This document shows positions 56,035-64,000 of a DNA stretch of 64,000 bases, one piece after another (the stretch's first letter is position 1; each line of letters opens with the position of its first letter). This stretch comes from Posidonia oceanica. Taxonomy: Eukaryota > Streptophyta > Magnoliopsida > Alismatales > Posidoniaceae. A model generated the notes under the pieces. The model was given only the letters and a program-made list of their open reading frames with translations. It did no database searches and was not told where the DNA came from. The stretch spans positions 21,984,001 through 22,048,000 of the forward strand of contig JAZBRS010000039.1 of NCBI GenBank assembly GCA_037176725.1, given 5' to 3'. The translations under genes and the position numbers were made by a program.

Positions 56035-57175
56035 CGCGATCAAGGAGGGTCTACAAGCCCCCAGTACTGGCAGTTAGGCCTAGTCATCCAGAACCTGCAG
56101 TACCTCCTTCAGGCCAACCTGCAGCACCTCCACCATCAGGCCAACCTCCTGTACCTACCATAGCTGAACCTACCACCAAAGCTACACCTTCTACCACCAA
56201 AAAGGGCCAACCCAAGGTCGACATCACTTCCCAACTTAAGAAGGTTAGAGCCGACATATCCATTTGGGACCTTATACACACATCCACCGAACACTGCGAG
56301 GCTTTTCTTCGCGTGCTCCAAGCTGCCCATGTGTCCCAAGCCATAGAACCTGCCGCCTTCGAAAGCATGGTCGGGATGATTGCGGGGCCCCAGGTCATCA
56401 CTTTCACAAGTGATGAGTTGCCTCCGGCGGGGATTAATCATAACCAACCCTTGTTCCTCACGGTACAATTCAAAAACTTCCGCATTCCCCTTGTGCTGGT
56501 CGATAATGGGTCAGGCCTCAATGTCTCTCCCTTGTGCACAGCAACAAAGCTCGGATTCAAAGCCGAGGACATTACTCCAGCTGTAAAGGGAATGACAACT
56601 TCTGATAACACCCACCATGACGCTCTAGGGATTTTGATTATTCCTCTCATCATTGGCCTGGTCACATTTGATGTGGAATTCTACGTCGTTGACTTGGAGC
56701 CTAATTTCAATTTTCTGCTTGGGCACCCTTGGCTCCACAAGCATCAGGTCATCCCCTCGACCCTCCATTACATGATCAAGTTTCACCGAGGTGACAATGT
56801 CATCGTCGTCATGGTGGAGAATTTTGAGAAGGAGCGGATCGAGGCAGTCTCCTCTGTCTCTTCACAGACTGTCCCCTTTGACCCTGAACTTTCAAATGCT
56901 TTATACCGCATTAACCGGTGTGAGTCGGTTAACTTCATTCCAGATCTTGAACGTGTCAACTCCTTGGCCGTTCACAATAACCCTTTCCAAATGGTCGAAA
57001 ACGTCTGTCACAGGTGGGGTTACGTCAAGGGGACACCGCTCGCGCGATACAGCTAGGGAATCGCTGAGCCGATCATGGCACAGGAGCGAAGAGACAACGA
57101 GGGTCTCGGATACGACCCACAGGCTGATGAAAGTAAGCACCCGCAGTCGAAGAATCGAAGGATGATTATTCCCTA
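56035..57175 (+). pseudogene. Protease and G-patch-like segment of element 3
   Basis: The frame is open through the protease (LVLVDNGSGLNVSPLCTATK, FNFLLGHPWLHKHQ) to a TAG at 57054-57056, then continues GIAEPI and EGLGYDPQAD. It aligns with element 1 24893-26041 along the whole length. The Cys in the element 1 motif NVCPL is Ser here. The protease part has no stop, unlike gag and pol of the same copy. Confidence 0.85.
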
Positions 57176-59230
57176 GGACCTCACTAACTTCACCAGTGCA
57201 GGTACCCTGGGCTCAAGCGGTAATCAGGCCATAGTGCAATCGGAGCTGTGCTAGAGCCCTTCGCTGCCAACGGAAGAATGGGTCTGCATTGAGGACTACT
57301 ACTCGGATGATGAGCAGTCTGGCACAGTAGGGGCAGCCCAAACCTGTAGTGAATTCCAACTCGGCACGGCAGCTTCTCGGTCAGTTTGTCTGGCCCTTCC
57401 CTCCATAGATAAAACGACAGATTTGGTAGGCCCTTTAGCAGAATTGACAGTCTCTGATCTTCCTGCACTCTTATTAGCATCACTGACAGTAGTAGCAGCA
57501 GCTTCGAAGTCAGGGACACCAGCTCAGGCACAGTTAGCCAGTCTACCCGTGGCCACAGTCGCGTCAGTACAGCTATCACCCTCTTTGATGGGTCAATCAC
57601 TGAGTTCAGCCAGTAGCGTGACTCAGCCCGTTTCAGCAACCGCATCATAAGCAGCGCCGTTGGCTCAGTCAGTCACATATTCTCTTGCCTCAAAACATCA
57701 ACCCTCGTGGCAGGCCCCTATGGCATCAGAGGCTGCACAGTCACCATCACCACCAGATACAAGGGCCCTGTCGAGTAGCACAACCTACCAGCCATTGGCC
57801 ATCCATAAGAGCATTTGTGCCTCCCTTCCAACTGCAGCAGTGACTTTGGCAGCGCACTTGTCAGCGGCCCTGCTGACCAATCTGTGTGGATCTTTGATCA
57901 CGAGGCCACATCAATCAGCTGTGCTCGTAAGTCAGTTAGAGCAAGAGCCTAGAGCAGTAGTGCATCTAGCAGCCGGGCCAGAGCTAGAGGCCCCCGACGC
58001 CTACTACGTCGACTCACCCTCGGATGAGGAGGAAGGAACGGCAGTAGAGGCCCAAGTTGACACGTTGATGGGCGACTTGGAGGTGCTATTCCAAGAACAG
58101 CTCGCGTCGTTGACGGAGGACCTGGCGGAATATCAGGCGGCAAGGAAAGGGAAAGCTGTGGCTACAGACCCCTCCCCGTAGAAGGACCATGCCTCTATCT
58201 TGGTCATTGAAGAAGACTTAGCAACAGTGGCCCCCACTAGACCAGATGAACTGATCACTCTGCAGCCATAAGGCGGGTCTAGGTGGTTGGTGCAGCGCAT
58301 GCCCCACTTTGACAATGCAGTAGGCAGCAGTACCCTGATCAGCTACTAGTCTGGTATACCCTCCACAAGCACAACAAGAAGCATGGAGGAGGAAGCATCA
58401 GCAGTACAAGCAGTGACAGAGTCAGCTGAATCAGTAGAGCCAGCAGTGGCAGGGTCAGTAGCAACGTCAGAAACAGAGTCAGCAGTAGTGCCATCAGCAG
58501 CGGAACAGGTAGAGGAAGTTGCCAGGACAGAGGTCACGCATCGAGGATATAGAAACACTCGAGTAAGCGTGACCATCCTGAAGCGTCACTAGGGCCAAGA
58601 GGCGGAGCATTTACACTCCTTTGATATAACAGACCCCACCTTTGAGAATGAGATCCTCTCCGAACTTATTGCATATGGAGAGGAGGAGGATGCAGGTGAG
58701 GATGAGAGTGGTGAACCAACACCTGAATTCCGGCCCTATGACGATGATCCAGAAGGCCCCAACCTTCATGTCGAGGAGGAAACAGAGGTTGTCAACATCG
58801 GCATAGCCAAAGAAGCCAGAGAGGTTCGCATCAGTGCCCAACTATCGCCCCAGGCCAGAGCAGAGTTCGTTACATTCTTGAAAGAGTATGTAGATGTCTT
58901 CGCCTGGAGCTATAAAGATATGGTCAGCCTCGATGTCGAAATAGTGGTGCATAACCTGCCCTTGAATCCAGATGCCAAGCCAGTAAAGCAAAAGCTAAGA
59001 AGATGGCGACCGTAGTGGCTGCTCATGATCAAAGAGGAGATAATGAAGCAGCACAGTGTCAATTTTTTGAAGGTCGTCCTTTATCTTGAGTGGCTTGTGA
59101 ACGTTGTGTCAGTGCCCAAGAAGGGTGGCTGAGTCCGGATGTGCATCGACTACAGGGACCTGAGCAAGGCGAGTCCTAAGGACGATTTCCCATTGCCTCA
59201 CATTGACGTCCTAGTCGACAATACTACAGG
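57176..59230 (+). pseudogene. Pol linker and truncated RT start of element 3
   Basis: The linker has the shared blocks WVCIEDYYSDDEQSGTVG, YYVDSPSDEEEGTAVEA and VTHRGYRNTRVSVTILKR, then FRPYDDDPEGPNLHVEEETE. RT begins with VVHNLPLNPDAKPVKQKLRR and ends in CIDYRDLSKASPKDDF and VLVDNTTG at 59230. Stops occur at about 57170, 57252, 57648, 58179, 58269, 58348, 58590, 59014 and 59131, mostly at codons that are CAG, CGA, CAA or TGG in element 1. The YVDD box and everything after it lie beyond the inserted LTR. Confidence 0.87.
59226..59230. repeat. Presumed left target duplication ACAGG of element 4
   Basis: These five bases precede the LTR start at 59231. The matching copy would lie outside the window. 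Confidence 0.4.
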
Positions 59231-62200
59231 TGTAATAATCCCGATGTTCAGATCGTCCATGCACATTGCCAAAGCTCGCGTGCACCGATCAGAATCAGGC
59301 TTACTATTAGCGGTTGTGTTCGAGAAGGAAGACTTAACTCGAAAACACTTAAAAAGGGAAAAAAGGGAAGAAAAGAAGAAGATAAGACAATTCAGAGTCG
59401 CCACCATGTCTATTAAGTCGGGAGACAAGGAAAACCGGAGAAATGCGTGAATAATCACACAAAACCAAGCAAAAGATACAATGCAAGGCAATGCAAAAGA
59501 AATGAGATGCAAATGAATGCAAATGATATGACTCATGCCTAGGATAAGGGCAATATGGTCAATACGGGCCAAAAGAAAGGGCAAGGACTCCTGTTACGTG
59601 CGGGGAAGGTGTTAGGCACCCCCGACACGCCCGAGAATCGGTCTTTCTAGGCTTACACTCGCATACGCAGGGAAATGCAAACTTTAAATGCCTAAGTGCC
59701 ATGAATGCCTAATTAAATGCTCATAGGTGTGCTCTAAGTGATGAAATGCATGCAAGGAATTAAACGTGCAATCTAAGTGCTCCGCAGCGCTGTCTGTGTT
59801 TCGAGCCGGCCGAACCCTGATCTGTGAGAACTCCAAGCAGTAAGCATCACTGCCCTAATGCAAATGCAAGCGATAAAACAAAACAGCGGTAAAATCAGGC
59901 AATGCGGGCAACATGCAGAGGAAAACAACAGTAAACACGCAAAACAATACGAGAAACGAAGTCGACACATAAAATGGTGCAAGAAACAAAGCAAGCACGC
60001 AAAATGGTGCGAGAAACAAAGTAGGCACGCAAAACGGTGCAAGAAACAAAGTAGGCATGCAAAACGGTGCAAGAAACAAGGCGGGCATGCAAAACGGTGC
60101 AAGAAACAAAGTCAGCACGCAAAACGGTGCAAGAAACAAAGCAGGCACGCAAAACAGTGCAAGAAACAAAGTCGGCACGCAAAACGGCACAAGAAACAAA
60201 GTTGGCATGCAAAACGGTGTAAGAAACAAAGTCGGCACACAAAACGGTGCAAGAAACAAAGTCGATACGCAGAACGGTGCAAGAAACAAGCAAAACAAAA
60301 CATTGAAAAGCCATGCAATGCAAATGATGTGCAAAAGATGCTGTGCAGGAGTTCAGGAGGACTTACGTTGGAGATCTGAAGCCTGATCTGAGAAATGCTT
60401 GGTCTGCATTGAAGTGCGCTCCACCAGGATCGTCTAGGTAGCTTGGTTGTGAAGATCTGGCGGTCTAATCAGAAGATATGCAGGCTTCAAGGCAGAGGGC
60501 TCAAGAACAAGGAAGAAGAAAGGATCTAAGTGTAAAAGGGGTCCTAGGGGTGTGCAAAACAGCTCCTCCCACATACATGGGAGCTAGGGACACTTAAGTG
60601 TGTACAAAGATGCTAAATGCAGTGATGCATGGGTGCAATGCATGCAAAAATGCAGAAAAGGACCTAAGAATGACTTTTCTGAAAACTTAAGGACCTAAAT
60701 GCAAGTTTTAAAAAAGTTGAGGACCTAAGTGCAAGGATTTTGAAAAGTTAGGGGCTTATATGCAAGGTTTTTGAAAACTTGAGGGTCTGAATACAATTTA
60801 ATAAAATGCAGGGTCTGAAATGCAATTTAATAAGGGAAAGATGCATTTAAATGATTTTTATAAACATGCTGTGGACTGGAATGCAATTTTAAATCATACA
60901 GGGGCTAAAATGCAATTTTATAAGGTAAAATGTGTTCTCAAATGCTCTGTGAATGCAATCAGTGGACTAATGTGCAATTTTGAAACTTGTAGGGGCTAAA
61001 ATGCAATTTTATAAGCAAAAGTATGCATTTAAATGAATTTTGTAAACATGCAGAGGACTAAAGTGTGATTTTAAAACATGCCGAGTCTAAAATGCAATTT
61101 TATAAGCAAAAATGCAAGAAAAATGATGTTGTGCATGCAGATGAAGGACCTGAGTGCAAAAATGAGAAAACATGGGATAAAAATGCAATGCAGTAAGGAA
61201 AAGATGAAAATTAAATGATTTAACAACAGATCAGAGGACTAAAAAGCAAATAAAGTAGAAGACAGGACTAAAATGCAATTTCATAAGGTAAAAACAGAAT
61301 ATTAAATGAGTTTAACAACCAAAGGACTGAAATGCAAAAATAAAAAGATGCTAGACTAAGAAATAAAGAACAAAAACTATATTTGAACTACAACAGGACC
61401 AATAAGTAAATAAAATAAACAGCAGGACTAGAAATTAAATGTACAGAAACTTAAATGAACTAGAAATGGACTTAAACGCAAATAAAATAAATAACTGGAC
61501 TGGAAATAAAGAAAAGTAAATAAACTGTAACTGTAGAGGATCTAAAAGTAAATAAAAAAACATGCAGGGCTTGAACTAAAATAAAGCTTAAAGAAATATA
61601 CAGCAGGAGGACTAATAAGCAAATAAACAGAACCTTAGGTTTTTCATGCAATTTCATATGATTTTAATTCAAACTTAAATGATTCTTAAACGATGGTAGG
61701 ACTGGAAAGCAAAATAATAAAAACACAAGGCAGAAATGCAATTTTTGGTAAAATATGCATGGTAAAGAAAAATAAATGCACAGTGAAAGGGGGAAGAACA
61801 GACCACTGTAGCACAGTGGCTACCAGTGGCCGGAGGAGGCGGAGTGAGGGTGCTGGTGCGGCGCTGAGAGGCCGGGGGCCTTCGCTGGAGACTCGCGGAG
61901 GTCTGGGCTGCGTCGGCGGCTCGTGACATGGCCTGGAACTAGTCGGAGACGACAGCAGAGGTCTATGGAGTGTTTTGAAGGTAGAGCGGACGACTAGGGC
62001 AACGCCGGTGGGATCTGAAGCCATGGCTGGACTCCTGGAGGTCGTGCGGAGCTTGGACGACCATCGGAAGGTCGTTCTGTAGGCCGGAGCAGCGAGGCGG
62101 TCTTTGAGCTCACCGGAGAAGAAGGGTGGACAGCAGCGCTGACTTCGGGCGGAAGGGAACAGAACCCTTCTCTAGCGGGCTAGGAAGCAAGAGCGAGGGA

Positions 62201-64000
62201 GAACTAAGCTAATGGGGGAGAAGAATACCTGTTGCACTGTCCGGAGTGTCCCCTCGATGTGGGTGGGTTCTGCAGAAGGCGGCGAGGTTCATCTGACTGG
62301 TGCGGGCATCGTCGGCAGCTCTCGAGTGCTTGGAACGGCTCCACGGAGTCCTCCGGAGCTCGCTGGATGCTTGGAAGGGAGTTCTGAAGCCGGTGGAAGA
62401 AATCGGCTGTGTTGGGTGGACTGTTGGTCGTCTGAGGTGGGGGGAGAGGTCTGTGGTTCCTCGGGTTGAGCGAAGGCTTCTGGTGGGCTTCTGGATGCTG
62501 GGTGAGTGCTTCTGGGAGGTTAAATGGGGTCGTGGTTCACTGGAGAAGGAGGATTGCTGGTGGTGGATTTTGGATCAGAAAGTGTGGTAGGTGTTTGTAG
62601 TGGAGGATTCTGACTGTGAGGAGAACTGGAGGTGAAGCTCGGGTGGGTTGGGAAGTTGGGATTCTGGTGATGTTCTGGGAGGAGTTTGGGGAGATTTGCG
62701 GGTCTGTGGTGTCGGGAATTTTTGGAGGAAGTGGTGTTGGGTTCTGTTGAAGATTTTGGGTGGTTGGGGTGATTTTTGGGATGGAAATGGCTGCAGAATG
62801 GAAAGTGTAATGCTGGATGTTGGGTGGATTTGGGGGATGAATTTTGAGAGATTTGAAGGGTATTGGAGGTCTGGATTGCAGTGGGATGAAGAGGAGGAAG
62901 AATTGGTTCTTTGGCAGAGGAAGGAGAGGATTTCTGGGTTCTCTCTGGCCCTGGGGGAGTGCACAAGGGAGAGGAAGGTTTCGGCAAGGTCAGAGGATGT
63001 TGCTTTTGTTCTGGAGCTACCGGTCTCTACTGGTTTTTGGGTGGCTGCAATTGAGTGCAAAGGAGGGAGTGCCAGGAGGCTTGCAGGCGCACGGCTGAGG
63101 CAGGCGGCGCATGCCGGTCCGACCTGGTGCAGGGGGTGTGCAGGCGTGCAAGGACGGTAGGGTGTGGGGATGAGTTGTCGACTGCAGGAGAAGGTGTAAG
63201 AGAAAAAAGAAAAAAAAAACCAAAGGAGGGAGGAGAAGGAGCTAGAGAGAAAGAAGGAGGGAAGAGGAGGAGAAGTGCTGTGGGCTAGGCCTCTGCTGCG
63301 GGAGGAGAAAAAATAAAAGAAAAAAAGAAAGGAAGGAAGGAGGGAAGGGCTTGGGCCGGACCAAGAGGAGAAAAGGAAATAAGAAAAAGGAAGAAGAAAG
63401 AAAGAAAGGGGAGGAAGGGAAGAAAAAGAAGAAAAATTAAAATAAAAATAGAATAAAAAGATGAAAAGTTTTGAAAACAATTAAAGTGGTTGTTCTTAAG
63501 TTTAGGATTTTTAATTAGGTTTTTAAAGCTTGTTTTTAAATTAATTAGGGTTAGAAGGAGTTTTAATCTTTGATTTAAGTTTTCTCTAAATTGTTTTTGA
63601 TTTTGTTTAAATGTTTGTTAAGTTTTTTAATTGTTGTTAAGTTTTTCTTGTTAAGTTGGGATTTTTAATTAGGCTTTCTTAATGGATTGCTTTTTAATTA
63701 GTTAGGAGGAGTTTTAGGTTTTTTTTTTATTTTTGTTTTTTGGGGTTTTTCTTAAGTCTTTTTTAAATTGCTTTTTGATTTTGTTTGTTAAGTTCTCTTA
63801 ATATTTTTTAGTTAAGTTTTTCTTGTTAAGTTTTTCATTAAATGTTTTTAAATTGTTTCAAGTTTTTTGATTGTTTCTTTTAGATTCGTTAAGTGTTTTT
63901 TAATTACTTGTCTTAATGTTTTTAATTGTTTTCTTCTTTTTTTTAGGATTTGTTTTTTGATTATTTTTAATGAGGTTTTTACTCTTGGTTTGTTTTGATT
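59231..64000 (-). repeat. LTR of element 4, incomplete at window end
   Basis: It begins TGTAATAATCCCGATG, the same end as the LTRs of elements 1 and 2, and is inserted in the RT of element 3. It follows the LTR of element 2 in order (U5 motif, 30-bp minisatellite, 'atgcaattt' array, GC-rich region about 61800-62600, purine-rich region about 63190-63460, T-rich region). At 64000 it has reached the equivalent of about 6480 in the 3' LTR of element 2, so roughly 1 kb is missing. It is longer than that LTR by about 0.8 kb over the same span. Either the 3' LTR of a minus-strand element or a solo LTR is possible. Confidence 0.88.
59937..60292. repeat. 30-bp minisatellite inside LTR of element 4, about 12 units
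   Basis: Same unit as in element 2, with more 'aagtcggc' tails. This is the third independent array in this LTR family, and unit number differs in each (14, 16 and 12). Confidence 0.9.

Larger units (their letters stand above)
47256..59230 (+). mobile_element. Element 3: decayed Tat/Ogre-like retrotransposon, cut by element 4
   Basis: Plus orientation, with 5' LTR 47256-52222, tRNA-Arg PBS at 52224, leader, gag (53393 on), PR and the start of RT up to 59230. There the coding homology stops in VLVDNTTG at the first base of another LTR. The rest of pol and the 3' LTR should lie beyond the window. Many stops and several frameshifts show that it is the oldest of the elements with a visible coding region. 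Confidence 0.92.

Noticed and set aside
63190..63460. Lys/Glu-rich frames in purine-rich tracts (also 12730-12990, 33850-34110, 5780-5970)
   Set aside because: They are products of A/G-rich low-complexity DNA inside LTRs.

Overview
The window is plant nuclear DNA made almost entirely of very large Ty3/gypsy LTR retrotransposons of the Tat/Ogre type, nested inside one another. Evidence for a plant: LTRs of about 5 to 5.7 kb, a primer-binding site matching the 3' end of a plant tRNA-Arg, a Tat-type pol with a second RNase H domain, a DUF7745/plant-mobile-domain-like ORF, and a broken gene fragment resembling plant DCC1. The species cannot be told from the sequence; a large-genome seed plant is likely. 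No CRISPR array, rRNA gene, tRNA gene or intact host gene was found.

Layout. (a) 1-2545 is host DNA with frameshifted DCC1-like exons at about 225-830. (b) Element 2, minus strand, 2546-46826, is flanked by the 5-bp duplication GTGCT. It has 4.9-kb LTRs (2546-7438 and 41885-46826), a gag gene and no pol, so it looks non-autonomous. (c) Element 1, minus strand, 8957-35778, is inserted in element 2 and flanked by GATAC. It is 26.8 kb long with 5.7-kb LTRs (8957-14645 and 30075-35778). It carries one gag-PR-RT-RH-aRNH-IN reading frame (28746 to 19952), broken by nine nonsense codons and a 1-bp deletion, followed by an extra sense ORF (18479 to 17220) of DUF7745 type. (d) 46832-47255 is the other side of the host site hit by element 2. 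(e) Element 3, plus strand, starts at 47256. It has a 5-kb 5' LTR, a decayed gag and PR, and the start of RT. (f) At 59231 the RT of element 3 is cut by the LTR of a fourth element (minus orientation), which runs off the window.

Order of events: element 3 is the most decayed and was hit by element 4. Element 2 entered host DNA 424 bp from element 3's LTR. Element 1 then entered element 2. Elements 1, 2 and 3 share the same PBS type, a conserved gag leader and a conserved U5 motif. Elements 1 and 2 also share a polypurine tract and 3' non-coding repeats, so the gag-only element 2 could have been mobilised by proteins of autonomous relatives. Both elements with a visible pol are now coding-defective.
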